Of a DNA stretch of 64,000 nucleotides, positions 30,401 through 38,942 are shown piece by piece (position 1 is the stretch's first letter; the number at the start of each line of letters is the position of its first letter). Both the position numbers and the translations under genes were made by a program. The stretch is from Curvibacter sp. (GTDB lineage Bacteria; Pseudomonadota; Gammaproteobacteria; Burkholderiales; Burkholderiaceae_C). Where the stretch lies: assembly GCA_004293725.1 (NCBI GenBank), contig REAW01000018.1, forward strand, positions 17,189-81,188, written 5' to 3'. The notes below the pieces were generated by a model that saw only the letters and a list, made by a program, of their open reading frames with translations, did no database searches and was not told the DNA's origin.

Positions 30401-30460
30401 GCCATACAGTTGGCTCAAGGCGAGCAATAGCATGCCCCCTTGCAGCAGCGCTAGCAGCAC
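27431..30460 (-). CDS. 5TM-PAS-PAS-PAS-GGDEF-EAL c-di-GMP turnover protein
   Basis: A 1009-residue inner-membrane protein. Residues 1-190 hold a multi-helix region of the 5TMR/LytS type (PVPNLLVDARSIVLSMASLFGGPW). Three PAS modules lie at about 205-310, 325-435 and 445-570 (the last ends ATQIDITQRK). GGDEF has ARLGGDEYVVMLEG near residue 655. EAL has GAEALLRWNHPEHG, LELTESMLVDN, DDFGTGYSS and VIAEGVET, so both enzymatic domains look intact. The start is a GTG at 30460 with AGGAGG five bases upstream. It forms a two-gene operon with the EAL protein. Confidence 0.9.
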   Translation of the reverse strand: MLLALLQGGMLLLALSQLYGYSLRTRSKSSFLNQLVGGLLFGSACAIAMAMPLTPVPNLLVDARSIVLSMASLFGGPWVGAVAAIIALAYQGFLGGFSAPIATAVVLVCFGMGLAYHLLLRQGRASLGWQPLLLFGLLMHSVVVSLLSLAPGDFAIHAPLMAAVALMLVFSLATMVTGLILENVRKRQQAEADLVLKEMHLREILNATFDVQYVLDERGTIVEALSDSALLSAGGNASLVGKHLSEVLSPEEAEPLLLHLRRALALPGNHAFEFDLQSTHGVRRFAGRAHALPPVPGRPRSLALLGLDVTERMDALRALEASENRFRSLLQNVGAVAVQGYTPDGTITYWNMASERLYGYSAEEAMGRNFFILLVPHSLRSRLQEQMEDLQATSRVLDAQEMTLVHKQGHEVPILSSYAMVFANAKVAEFFRLDIDLAERRRTESELRVAATAFEAQEGMMVTNARREILRVNQAFTKISGYDAHEVIGKNPGMFSSGWHDDAFYTQMNEALDKEGHWEGEIWNRRKNGDVYPQLMHISSVVDDGGAVSHYVATQIDITQRKAAEDQVRQLAFYDTLTGLPNRRMLLDRLQHALASSARSGACGALLFIDLDHFKTLNDTLGHDKGDLLLQEVAQRLIDGVREEDTVARLGGDEYVVMLEGLDALRETAAGQATLVGEKIIATLSKPYRLAGHEYHSTQSMGLTLFSGHEAALEDLLKQADLAMYQAKNAGRNGLRFYDPLMQAAVTQRAKLEVDIRQGLLFGQYELYYQPQLNAQGRVLGAEALLRWNHPEHGMVSPAVFIPVAEESGQIVALGSWVLETACAQLVTWGQDPATEHLTLAVNVSSRQFRQQDFADHMLAMLDYTGANPKRLKLELTESMLVDNVEDLIEKMTALRARGVGFSLDDFGTGYSSLSYLKRLPLDQLKIDQSFVRDVLTDPNDAVIAKTIVTLGRSLGLAVIAEGVETAAQRDFLMQSGCGAFQGYLFSRPLPAQTFTVYLQSLQPEEHLE

Positions 30461-30618
30461 GGGAACCTCCTACAGTCCGGAACGCCAAAGCAAACCAAAC
30501 GCATCTCCCGACATTTATTGTTGCAATCATTATGGCGTTGCTAGGCGGTTTATGTAAGGCCCTTCTCTCCCGCCACATTTCCCCGCTTTAGGGGAAAACT
30601 GAACTCTGCGCCTTGGTG

Positions 30619-30861
30619 CTACCGCGAGGACTGGTCGCGCAATTGGCGGCGCATTTCCGCCTTCTGGGCCGGACTGAGATGGCGCTCGGCCTTCGCATCG
30701 GACTGGGTATTGCTTTCGTCTTTTTGGCTCACCAAGGCCTGACGCAGATCAGAACGGCGCTGGACTTTACTTTGTTCAGCCTGTGCGGGCGACTGCGCTG
30801 GAACTGCGCCTCCCCATAGGGGCACCACGGAAAGCACCAAGATAAACAAAAGCGGTCGCAT
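30619..30861 (-). CDS. Small secreted hypothetical protein
   Basis: An 80-residue protein with a clear signal peptide (MRPLLFILVLSVVPLWGGAV, cleavage probably after AQS or nearby). The mature part is short, charged and helix-forming (SPAQKAEMRRQLRDQSS), with many Gln, Lys and Arg. I do not recognise a family. It is transcribed away from the ompR-like gene and could share a divergent promoter region with it. Confidence 0.6.
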   Translation of the reverse strand: MRPLLFILVLSVVPLWGGAVPAQSPAQAEQSKVQRRSDLRQALVSQKDESNTQSDAKAERHLSPAQKAEMRRQLRDQSSR

Positions 30862-31024
30862 GTCGGTATAAAAGCAAGGGAAACCTAATGAAATGACATT
30901 GTTAAGTCCCGATGCCCGAAAGTAGCTTGGTTATTTGTAACATAGTGTCAATATGCGTCTCACAATCAGTGCTTCATGACCCGTGCGACGCAAAATTGCG
31001 ACTGTTACAAATTCTGAATACGCC

Positions 31025-31756
31025 ATGCAGCCCAACCCAAACCGTCCTAACAAGATTCTTGTGGTCGATGACGACGCCCGCATTAGAGACCTCTTGCGTC
31101 GCTATTTGACCCAAGAAGGCTTTGATGTGTTGCTCGCTGAAGACGGCAAGTCGCTGACCCGCATCATGCTGCGCGAAACGGCCGATCTGATCGTGCTTGA
31201 CCTCATGATGCCAGGCGAAGACGGGCTTTCTATCTGCCGCCGCCTGCGCGCTGCCAATGACGTCACTCCCATCATCATGCTGACTGCCAAAGGCGAAGAT
31301 ATCGATCGCATTGTGGGCTTGGAAGTGGGTGCCGACGATTATTTAGGCAAACCCTTTAACCCGCGCGAGCTACTGGCTCGCATTCACGCCGTGTTGCGTC
31401 GCCGCCCGGTCGCAGAGGTTCCCGGCGCCCCCTCGATCGACAACGAAGTCGTGAAATTTGGATCATTTGTTTTTGACCTTGGCGCGCGCGCCCTCACCAA
31501 GGGAGGCCAGGAGTTGACCCTTACCACAGGTGAATTTGCCATGCTCAAGGCCTTGGTGCGGCACCCGCGCATACCACTTTCGCGCGAAAAACTGGCGCAA
31601 CTCTCGCGCGGTCGTGAGTTTGAGCCGTTTGACCGCAGCCTGGACGTACAGGTCTCGCGCCTGCGTAAGCTGATCGAGACTGATGCCACCAACCCGCGCT
31701 TTATTCAAACGGTGTGGGGCATCGGTTATGTGTTTGTGCCCGACGAGGCCGCGTGA
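31025..31756 (+). CDS. ompR: OmpR-family response regulator
   Basis: A 243-residue transcription factor. The receiver domain has ILVVDDDARIRDLLRRYL, phosphoacceptor aspartate in DLIVLDLMMPGEDG, and the conserved Lys in DDYLGKPFNPRELLARIHA. The C-terminal winged helix runs through TLTTGEFAMLKALVRHPR to IQTVWGIGYVFVPD. The sequence is close to OmpR and is followed by its sensor kinase, whose GTG start overlaps the stop. The ATG at 31025 (MQPNPNRPNKILVVDD) is preferred; a longer frame upstream is not supported by the family. Confidence 0.92.
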   Translation: MQPNPNRPNKILVVDDDARIRDLLRRYLTQEGFDVLLAEDGKSLTRIMLRETADLIVLDLMMPGEDGLSICRRLRAANDVTPIIMLTAKGEDIDRIVGLEVGADDYLGKPFNPRELLARIHAVLRRRPVAEVPGAPSIDNEVVKFGSFVFDLGARALTKGGQELTLTTGEFAMLKALVRHPRIPLSREKLAQLSRGREFEPFDRSLDVQVSRLRKLIETDATNPRFIQTVWGIGYVFVPDEAA

Positions 31757-33183
31757 AGCTAGACTTTGCCACGGTGGCCCAAGCAGAGCAAACCGACTTT
31801 GATGCCAGCGGCCCGGCTACGCTGACAGACCACGACGCTCCCATCAGGCGGAGACGTTTTGCGCGGCTTAGCCTGTTTTGGCGCACCTTCTTTTTATTGG
31901 CTCTCCTGCTGCTCGGCAGCATTTTGGCGTGGCTACAAACCCTTCGTTCCCTGGAGTTTGAGCCGCGCGCGCTTCAAACCGCACAACAACTCGCCTCCCA
32001 GGTCAACCTGAGCCGTGCCGCGCTGATCCATGCAGATGGCATTGCGCGAATCTCCCTGCTCAAAACCATGAGAGATGAAGAGGGCTTGCGCATCATGCCG
32101 CGTGAGCCCACGGACCAATTTTCCTTGTTGGACAACGACACTTTAAGCCACAGGATCGCGGTGGATATGGCAGAGCGACTGGGCAAAGGTACGGTAGTCG
32201 CCAGCACGGTCAACGGCCAAGCCGGGCTGTGGGTCAGCTTTGTGATTGATGGCGACGAGTACTGGCTGCAATCGGACCAAAACCGCCTGTCATTGGCTGG
32301 CGGGACCACATGGATGATTTGGTTGTTTGTTGCGGCGGTGTTGTCGCTGGTGGGCGCGGCGTTGATTGCGGGGCTGATCAACCGCCCTCTGAAAGATCTT
32401 TCGTTTGCAGCCACCCGGGTACGCGAGGGCAACTTCGGCGCAAGCCAGCTGGACGAAGACGTCAACACGAGCGAAATCCGCGAGGTCAACATCGGTTTCA
32501 ACCGTATGGCCCAAAAGTTAGCCAAGGTTGAACAAGACCGTGCCGTCATGCTCGCTGGTATTTCCCACGACTTGCGTACCCCATTGGCACGGCTGCGATT
32601 AGAGACCGAGATGAGCGTGGCCGATGAGAGCGCCCGCGCCTATATGGTGGCCGACATCAACCAGCTCGACGCCATCATCGACAAGTTTTTGGATTACGCG
32701 CGCCCCGATCGTGTAGCACTGGCTCCGGTGGTTTTGAGCGACGTGGTGGATGCTTGCGTCTATTCGTTGCAAAAAATGCCCGACGTGCGCATCAAACTAG
32801 ACCTGAAGGGGGACCTCCTTGTCTTGGCGGATGAGGTGGAGCTGGGCCGTGTTTTGTCCAATTTGCTGGAAAACGCGAGGCGCTACGGAAAATCGGTGGA
32901 TACCGGCATTGCGATGATCGATATTGCTGCTATTGCGCGGGAAAAATGGGTGCTCATCAAAGTACGTGACCACGGCATTGGCGTCGCAGAAGAACAGTTG
33001 CACCAACTGACCAAGCCCTTCTACCGCGGTGAAGCCGCACGCACCGCAGCCAATGGCGCAGGGCTGGGTCTGGCCATTGTGGACAAAACCATACAGCGCA
33101 TGGGCGGGGCATTCCGGCTCACCACCGCAGGCTCGGGTGGCCTGACCGCCCAGATCCGTTTACAGCGTGCTACGCGGCTTTGA
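31753..33183 (+). CDS. envZ: EnvZ-like sensor histidine kinase
   Basis: A 476-residue inner-membrane kinase. Helix 1 is [21 protein letters not shown] (around residues 35-55), a periplasmic loop of about 130 residues follows, and helix 2 is [25 protein letters not shown] comes next, then HisKA with the phosphorylated histidine in [16 protein letters not shown], and HATPase ([16 protein letters not shown] and [11 protein letters not shown]). The GTG at 31753 overlaps the ompR stop as GTGA. The pair probably controls outer-membrane and osmotic functions. The last 14 bases overlap the convergent ispF gene. Confidence 0.9.
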   Translation: MKLDFATVAQAEQTDFDASGPATLTDHDAPIRRRRFARLSLFWRTFFLLALLLLGSILAWLQTLRSLEFEPRALQTAQQLASQVNLSRAALIHADGIARISLLKTMRDEEGLRIMPREPTDQFSLLDNDTLSHRIAVDMAERLGKGTVVASTVNGQAGLWVSFVIDGDEYWLQSDQNRLSLAGGTTWMIWLFVAAVLSLVGAALIAGLINRPLKDLSFAATRVREGNFGASQLDEDVNTSEIREVNIGFNRMAQKLAKVEQDRAVMLAGISHDLRTPLARLRLETEMSVADESARAYMVADINQLDAIIDKFLDYARPDRVALAPVVLSDVVDACVYSLQKMPDVRIKLDLKGDLLVLADEVELGRVLSNLLENARRYGKSVDTGIAMIDIAAIAREKWVLIKVRDHGIGVAEEQLHQLTKPFYRGEAARTAANGAGLGLAIVDKTIQRMGGAFRLTTAGSGGLTAQIRLQRATRL

Positions 33184-33652
33184 TCAACAGGACCACGGCG
33201 CGGGCTTCCATGGCACGCCCCTCGCCCACAGGTCCCATTTTTTCGGCTGTTTTGGCTTTCACGTTGACCTGCCCAACGTCTAACCCCAACACCGCAGCAA
33301 TTCGCTCACGCATAGGGACGATGTAAGGCGCCAATTTGGGTGCCTGGGCAATGATGGTGCTGTCTACATTGCCAATGGCATACCCCAGCGCCCGAACATC
33401 CGCCGCCACCGTGGAAAGCAGCATGGCAGAGTCTGCACCCAAGTACTGCCCATCGGTATCAGGAAAATGCTTGCCAATATCGCCCAGAGCGGCTGCGCCC
33501 AATAGGGCATCTGTAATTGCATGCAGCAAGGCATCCGCATCTGAATGGCCCAGCAGGCCCTTGCTATAGGGCACCTCCACCCCGCCGAGCATGAGCTTGC
33601 GCCCTTCCACCAGTTGGTGCGTGTCCCAGCCTTCACCAATTCGAATATTCAT
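33170..33652 (-). CDS. ispF: 2-C-methyl-D-erythritol 2,4-cyclodiphosphate synthase
   Basis: A 160-residue enzyme of the MEP isoprenoid pathway. It cyclises CDP-ME 2-phosphate with release of CMP. Metal-binding [15 protein letters not shown] carries Asp and His of the Zn site, [26 protein letters not shown] is the family signature, and [19 protein letters not shown] forms the C-terminal substrate loop. The ATG at 33652 lies 7 bases after the ispD stop, so ispD-ispF form an operon as in most proteobacteria. Confidence 0.95.
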   Translation of the reverse strand: MNIRIGEGWDTHQLVEGRKLMLGGVEVPYSKGLLGHSDADALLHAITDALLGAAALGDIGKHFPDTDGQYLGADSAMLLSTVAADVRALGYAIGNVDSTIIAQAPKLAPYIVPMRERIAAVLGLDVGQVNVKAKTAEKMGPVGEGRAMEARAVVLLIKAA

Positions 33653-33659
33653 GATTAAC

Positions 33660-34403
33660 CTAGCGCCCATCCAAAAAACTAGAACCGTTTCGCGCCGCCA
33701 ACACCGATTCCGCCAACGCAAAGTCTTGCGGGTAGGTTACCTTGAAGTTTTGGGCACTTCCCTCCACCAGGCGTGGCTGCAATCCCATGAACTCCATTGC
33801 GCTGGACTCGTCGGTCACGGCATCACCCGCCGCTTGCAAAGCCGCTTGCAAGGCGGCCAGGCGAAACATTTGAGGCGTTTGTGCCAGCCATTTGTCCCCG
33901 CGCTCAACGGTTTGCGCCACGCGGCCGTTCGCTTCTTGCTTCAGTGTGTCGGGCAATTTCAGCGCCAGCAACCCGCCCACCGGATCATCCAGGCAACTAT
34001 CTATCAATGCATCAATCTGCGCAGGCGTGACCAGACAGCGTGCGGCATCATGTACCAGCACCCAGTCATGGGCTTGCGCGCCCATCCCTTGCAATACACT
34101 TAAGCCATTAAAAACCGACTTAGCCCTTGTGGATCCTCCGCAAGAAGCTACCAAAATCGTAGCATCACGGGATTCAAAAAAAGTATCCCCTGCGGATACC
34201 ACCACCAGCGTACCAGCCAGCCGACGCACGCCGCGCAGGGCGGCCAGTGTGTGCAAAACCATGGGTTGGCCGGCTACCTGCGCGTACTGTTTGGGTCCAT
34301 TGGCCTGGGCGCGGGAGCCATTGCCTGCACACGGTACCAGCGCCCACAAGCGCGCATTGGGCACACCGGAAGCGGAAAGAGTTTGAGAGGGGGAGGCATT
34401 CAT
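33660..34403 (-). CDS. ispD: 2-C-methyl-D-erythritol 4-phosphate cytidylyltransferase
   Basis: A 247-residue MEP-pathway enzyme that joins MEP and CTP into [37 protein letters not shown] is the N-terminal nucleotide loop (glycine-rich and basic), [14 protein letters not shown] is the conserved middle motif, and [13 protein letters not shown] holds the metal-binding region. I start at MNASPSQTL (34403). The central motif lies inside what looks like a dispersed repeat copy (34098-34165), an unusual case of a repeat reading through an essential gene. It is divergent from mfd with only 32 bases between. Confidence 0.92.
   Translation of the reverse strand: MNASPSQTLSASGVPNARLWALVPCAGNGSRAQANGPKQYAQVAGQPMVLHTLAALRGVRRLAGTLVVVSAGDTFFESRDATILVASCGGSTRAKSVFNGLSVLQGMGAQAHDWVLVHDAARCLVTPAQIDALIDSCLDDPVGGLLALKLPDTLKQEANGRVAQTVERGDKWLAQTPQMFRLAALQAALQAAGDAVTDESSAMEFMGLQPRLVEGSAQNFKVTYPQDFALAESVLAARNGSSFLDGR
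34098..34165. repeat. Dispersed ~55-bp repeat, copy inside ispD
   Basis: GCCATTAAAAACCGACTTAG, CCCTTGTGGATCCTCCGCAA and AAGCTACCAAAATCGTAGCA follow the order of the other copies. On the minus strand it is read as [16 protein letters not shown] inside ispD. Similarity to the other copies is moderate, so a chance match is not excluded. Confidence 0.45.
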
Positions 34404-34435
34404 AGGGATAGCCCATTCTAAAATCGAACCCATCC

Positions 34436-37400
34436 ATGGATTTACCTAAACTCACCACGGGCAAGCGTTACACGCTGCCCCGCCCGGCCGGTTCGGCCGA
34501 TGCCCTTCTCCTGGCCCGCTTGGGTGAACGCGAAAAAGCCGCCGGTCGGCCGATGACGGTGGTGACGGCCAACGCCAGTGACGCACAGCGTTTGCTGGAG
34601 GAAATCGCCTTCTTTGCCCCATCGCTGCGCTGCGCGCTGTTCCCCGATTGGGAAACGCTGCCATACGACACGTTTTCTCCGCACCAAGACCTGATCAGCG
34701 AGCGCCTGGCAACACTGTGGCGCATCAGCCAACGCGACAAAGAAACCGGGGCCGATGTGGTCATCGTGCCGGCCACCACCGCGCTGTACCGTTTGGCGCC
34801 CCCCAGTTTTCTGGCCGGCTACACCTTTGAATTCAAGGTCAAACAAAAGCTAAACGAAGCCCGGCTCAAGGCCCAGTTGACACTCGCGGGCTACAGCCAT
34901 GTCACCCAAGTGGTAAGTCCCGGTGAATATGCGGTGCGCGGTGGATTGATTGATTTGTTCCCCATGGGTAGCCCCGTGCCCTACCGGGTGGACCTGTTTG
35001 ACGACGAAATCGACAGCATCCGCACCTTCGATCCGGACAGCCAGCGCAGCTTGTACCCCGTGCCCGAAGTGCGCCTGCTGCCAGGCCGCGAATTCCCCAT
35101 GGACGACGATGCGCGGGTCAAGTTCCGCAACCGTTGGCGCGAACTGCTGGAAGGTGACCCCACCAAGAGCCGCATTTACAAGGACATTGGCAACGGTGTA
35201 GCCACCGCCGGTATTGAGTACTACCTGCCCTTGTTTTTTGACGAAACGGCGACTGTTTTTGACTATGTAGGCGCGGACGCCACGGTGGTGTTGCACGGTG
35301 ACTTGGAGCCTGCCTTTCAGCGCTTCTGGCAAGACACCAAGGACCGCTACCGCCTGGTGCAGGGCGACCCAGACCGCCCCGCCCTGCCGCCAGAGGCGCT
35401 TTTCTTAGGTACAGAGCAGTTCTACGCCCGGGCTAACGCGCACGCCCAGTTAGCGATTCGCGCACCTGCCGAGGGCGATGTTTTTGCAGAGTTTGCTGGC
35501 CTGCCCGCCCTGTCGGTGGAACGCGGCACCGAAGACCCACTGGCCCGACTGAAAACCCACGCCCGCAACACGCAACACCGCATTCTGGTGCTGGCCGAAA
35601 GCGATGGCCGCCGCGAAAGCCTGCTGGACTTTTTGCGCGCCAGCGGTATTTCACCGCCAGCTTTCGATTCGCTCACCGAATTCCAAACCAGCGACGAGAA
35701 GTTTGGTATCGCGACAGCGGGGCTCACGGTCGGCTTTAGCTGGACCGAGCTTGGCATTGACCTCATCACCGAGACCGAACTGTTTGCTGCCGGCCCCACC
35801 ACGCGCCGCCGCAAAAAGCAGGAGCAGGTCAGCGATGTAGAGGCGCTGATCAAGGATCTGAGCGAGCTCAATGTGGGTGACCCGGTAGTGCACAGTTCCC
35901 ACGGCATCGGGCGCTACCGTGGCCTGATCAACATGGACATGGGCAACAAGAATGCCCAGGGCGAACCGGAGCTGCAAGAGTTTTTGCACTTGGAGTACGC
36001 CGACAAGGCCACGCTCTACGTGCCTGTTAGCCAATTGCAACTGATCAGCCGCTACACGGGCGTAAGCGCAGACGAAGCGCCACTGCACCGCCTGGGCAGT
36101 GGCCAGTGGGAAAAAGCCAAGCGCAAGGCCGCGGAACAGGTGCGTGACAGCGCGGCCGAACTGCTCAACATCTATGCCCGCAGGGCTGCGCGAGAAGGAC
36201 ACGCCTTCCGGTATTCACCCGGAGACTACGAAACCTTTGCCAACGACTTTGGCTTTGAAGAAACCGCCGACCAGAAAGCGGCCATTCACTGTGTGATCCA
36301 GGACATGATCAGCCCACGCCCCATGGACCGGTTGGTTTGCGGCGATGTGGGCTTTGGCAAGACCGAGGTGGCGCTGCGCGCGGCCTTCGTGGCGGTCACC
36401 GGTGGCAAGCAGGTGGCATTTTTGGCCCCCACCACACTCTTGGCAGAGCAGCACTTCCAAACCCTGATGGACCGCTTTGGCAAGTGGCCCGTCAAAATTG
36501 CAGAGATGAGCCGCTTCCGCAGTGGCAAGGAAATTACCGCAGCGCTCAAGGGCGTGGCCGATGGCACCGTGGACATTGTGGTGGGTACCCACAAGCTACT
36601 GAGCCAAGACACCAAGTTTGCCAACCTGGGCCTGCTCATCATTGACGAGGAACACCGCTTTGGCGTGCGCCACAAGGAACAGATGAAGGCGCTACGCGCT
36701 GAGGTAGACGTGCTCACACTCACCGCCACCCCCATCCCCCGCACGCTGGGCATGGCGCTAGAAGGGCTGCGCGACCTGAGCGTGATTGCCACCGCGCCGC
36801 AGCGCCGCTTGGCCATCAAGACCTTTGTGCGCTCCGAGGGCAATGGCGTGATCCGCGAAGCCGTGCTGCGCGAACTCAAGCGTGGCGGGCAGGTCTACTT
36901 TTTGCACAACGAAGTGGAAACCATCGAGAACCGGCGCCAAAAGCTTGAAGAGCTGCTGCCCGAGGCCCGCATTGCCGTAGCCCACGGCCAAATGCCCGAG
37001 CGCCAGTTGGAAGCCGTGATGCGCGACTTCATCGCCCAGCGCTACAACCTGCTGCTGTGCTCCACCATCATCGAGACCGGTATTGACGTACCCACCGCCA
37101 ACACCATCGTCATGAGCCGTGCTGACAAGTTTGGCCTGGCCCAGCTGCACCAATTGCGCGGGCGCGTGGGCCGCAGCCACCACCAAGCCTATGCCTATCT
37201 CATGGTGCCCGATGTCGAAGGCCTCACCAAACAGGCCCAACAGCGGCTGGACGCGATCCAGGCCATGGAAGAACTTGGCAGCGGCTTCTACCTCGCCATG
37301 CATGACCTGGAGATTCGCGGAGCCGGCGAAGTGTTGGGTGAAAACCAAAGTGGCAACATGCTGGAAGTGGGCTTCCAGCTCTACAACGAGATGCTGAGCG

Positions 37401-37912
37401 AGGCGGTGCGCTGCCTCAAAGCCGGCATCGAGCCCGACCTGCTGAGCCCGCTCAACGTCACGACCGAAATCAACTTGCACGCCCCTGCCCTGCTGCCGGA
37501 TGACTACTGTGGCGATGTGCACCTGCGTCTGTCTTTCTACAAAAAGCTGGCCACAGCCAAGACCACGGACCAGGTGGATGGCCTGCTCGAAGAGATCGTG
37601 GACCGCTTTGGCAAGCTTCCCGCGCAGGCGCAAACGCTGATTGACGTGCACCGTCTGCGCGTGATTGCAAAACCCTATGGCGTAGTGAAAGTGGACGCCG
37701 CACCCGGCGTAATCACCATCACCTTCAAGAAAGACCCGCCGATTGACCCGATGAAAATCATTGGCCTGATCCAGAAGAACAAGCACATCAAGCTGGCCGG
37801 CAACGAGAAACTGCGCATCGAACGCGAGCTGCTGGAGGTGAAAGACCGGGCGCAGATGGTGCGCGACATCCTCAAAAGCTTGGGCCAGCCCCTGGTGGCC
37901 ACCCCGGCCTAG
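34436..37912 (+). CDS. mfd: Transcription-repair coupling factor
   Basis: A 1158-residue protein (E. coli Mfd 1148). It removes RNA polymerase stalled at DNA damage and recruits UvrA. The N-terminal UvrB-like region has LFPDWETLPYDTFSPHQD and YAVRGGLIDLFPMGSP. The RNA-polymerase interacting domain lies around residues 470-560 (VGDPVVHSSHGIGRYRG). The translocase has Walker A-type VCGDVGFGKTEVALRAAF, LLIIDEEHRFGV (DEEH box), TLTATPIPRTL and the late helicase motifs QLHQLRGRVGRSHHQAYAY. A C-terminal UvrA-interacting D7 domain follows. All the expected motifs are intact. Confidence 0.96.
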   Translation: MDLPKLTTGKRYTLPRPAGSADALLLARLGEREKAAGRPMTVVTANASDAQRLLEEIAFFAPSLRCALFPDWETLPYDTFSPHQDLISERLATLWRISQRDKETGADVVIVPATTALYRLAPPSFLAGYTFEFKVKQKLNEARLKAQLTLAGYSHVTQVVSPGEYAVRGGLIDLFPMGSPVPYRVDLFDDEIDSIRTFDPDSQRSLYPVPEVRLLPGREFPMDDDARVKFRNRWRELLEGDPTKSRIYKDIGNGVATAGIEYYLPLFFDETATVFDYVGADATVVLHGDLEPAFQRFWQDTKDRYRLVQGDPDRPALPPEALFLGTEQFYARANAHAQLAIRAPAEGDVFAEFAGLPALSVERGTEDPLARLKTHARNTQHRILVLAESDGRRESLLDFLRASGISPPAFDSLTEFQTSDEKFGIATAGLTVGFSWTELGIDLITETELFAAGPTTRRRKKQEQVSDVEALIKDLSELNVGDPVVHSSHGIGRYRGLINMDMGNKNAQGEPELQEFLHLEYADKATLYVPVSQLQLISRYTGVSADEAPLHRLGSGQWEKAKRKAAEQVRDSAAELLNIYARRAAREGHAFRYSPGDYETFANDFGFEETADQKAAIHCVIQDMISPRPMDRLVCGDVGFGKTEVALRAAFVAVTGGKQVAFLAPTTLLAEQHFQTLMDRFGKWPVKIAEMSRFRSGKEITAALKGVADGTVDIVVGTHKLLSQDTKFANLGLLIIDEEHRFGVRHKEQMKALRAEVDVLTLTATPIPRTLGMALEGLRDLSVIATAPQRRLAIKTFVRSEGNGVIREAVLRELKRGGQVYFLHNEVETIENRRQKLEELLPEARIAVAHGQMPERQLEAVMRDFIAQRYNLLLCSTIIETGIDVPTANTIVMSRADKFGLAQLHQLRGRVGRSHHQAYAYLMVPDVEGLTKQAQQRLDAIQAMEELGSGFYLAMHDLEIRGAGEVLGENQSGNMLEVGFQLYNEMLSEAVRCLKAGIEPDLLSPLNVTTEINLHAPALLPDDYCGDVHLRLSFYKKLATAKTTDQVDGLLEEIVDRFGKLPAQAQTLIDVHRLRVIAKPYGVVKVDAAPGVITITFKKDPPIDPMKIIGLIQKNKHIKLAGNEKLRIERELLEVKDRAQMVRDILKSLGQPLVATPA

Positions 37913-37916
37913 TTAG

Positions 37917-37978
37917 GCATTAAATCGGCCTCTAGCCCAACAAGATATTGCGCAAGCAGCTCCTAAAACCATAGCAAA
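37917..37978. repeat. Dispersed ~55-bp repeat, copy between mfd and serB
   Basis: ATCGGCCTCTAGCCCAACAA, GATATTGCGCAAGCAGCTCC and TAAAACCATAGCAAA form a well-preserved copy. It fills almost all of the mfd-serB gap. Confidence 0.65.
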
Positions 37979-37984
37979 CACTCC

Positions 37985-38707
37985 ATGTCCAGTATCGAAC
38001 GCTCCCCCGGCCTTGTCGTCCAGAACCTCCCTGCCGCGCTGAAACTTGCCGACTACAAGCTCATCGCGTTTGACATGGATTCCACACTCATCAACATCGA
38101 GTGCATCGACGAAATAGCCGACGCCGTGGGCCGCAAGGCCGAAGTGGCCGCCATCACCGAAGCGGCCATGCGCGGCGAGATTACTGATTTCAAGGACAGC
38201 CTGCGCCGCCGGGTGGCTTTGCTCCAAGGCGTGACGGTGGCCGACTTGGAAGCCGTCAAGCGCGAACGCCTGCAACTCAACCCCGGCGCCGCTGCGCTGG
38301 TGGCGGCCTGCAAGGCAGCCGGGCTCAAGGTGCTGCTGGTCAGCGGCGGTTTTACCTACTTTGCCGAGCATGTGCGCGAACTACTTGGCATCGACTTCAC
38401 CCGCTCCAATGTGCTGGAAGTTGCCTCTGGCCCTCGCGGCGGCACATTGACTGGCGCTCTGGTCCAACAAAGCTGGGGCGACATCTGCGACGGCGCCGAA
38501 AAACGCCGCACCTTGCTGGAAGTGGCTTCACTCTTGGGAATAGAGGCCGCACAGTGCATTGCCGTGGGTGACGGCGCCAACGACCTGCCCATGATGGGAG
38601 CCGCCGGCCTGTCAGTGGCGTTTCATGCGAAACCTGCGGTACGGGCACAGGCCCAAGTGGCTATCAATAGCGGCGGACTGGACCGGCTCCTGGAAGTGCT
38701 GGTGTAA
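37985..38707 (+). CDS. serB: Phosphoserine phosphatase
   Basis: A 240-residue HAD-superfamily enzyme making serine from phosphoserine. FDMDSTLINIECIDEIAD contains the nucleophilic DxDST motif. LLVSGGFTYFAEHVRELLG is motif II, and AVGDGANDLPMMGAAGLSVAFHAKP contains the C-terminal aspartates with the GDGxND signature. Length matches the short SerB type without an ACT domain, as is usual in beta-proteobacteria. Confidence 0.94.
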   Translation: MSSIERSPGLVVQNLPAALKLADYKLIAFDMDSTLINIECIDEIADAVGRKAEVAAITEAAMRGEITDFKDSLRRRVALLQGVTVADLEAVKRERLQLNPGAAALVAACKAAGLKVLLVSGGFTYFAEHVRELLGIDFTRSNVLEVASGPRGGTLTGALVQQSWGDICDGAEKRRTLLEVASLLGIEAAQCIAVGDGANDLPMMGAAGLSVAFHAKPAVRAQAQVAINSGGLDRLLEVLV

Positions 38708-38942
38708 ACCGCTTGAAGATCCTCAAGGTTGTTCGGCCACATGACCACGAATAATGCCTAACTGGACCACACCGGCGTAAGGCTCTGGTAGGCCAAAAGC
38801 AGGTCTACTAGACTGCTCTATAGGAGTCATTCGCACTCAACAGTCGACGGCAGCTTTGTGGCAAGCACTTCATCAAAGCGAGCACCCGCGTTGGACTAGA
38901 TGCGGTCTTTTTAATTGCTTCGGGGCAGACCGCGACCGCGGA

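Noticed and set aside
36758..37786. Open frame of 342 codons on - opposite mfd
   Set aside because: Antisense to the conserved helicase part of mfd; no ribosome site or family.
38708..38942. Possible tRNA or attachment site flanking the GIY-YIG island
   Set aside because: No cloverleaf and no direct repeat shared with 40467-40827 could be found by eye.
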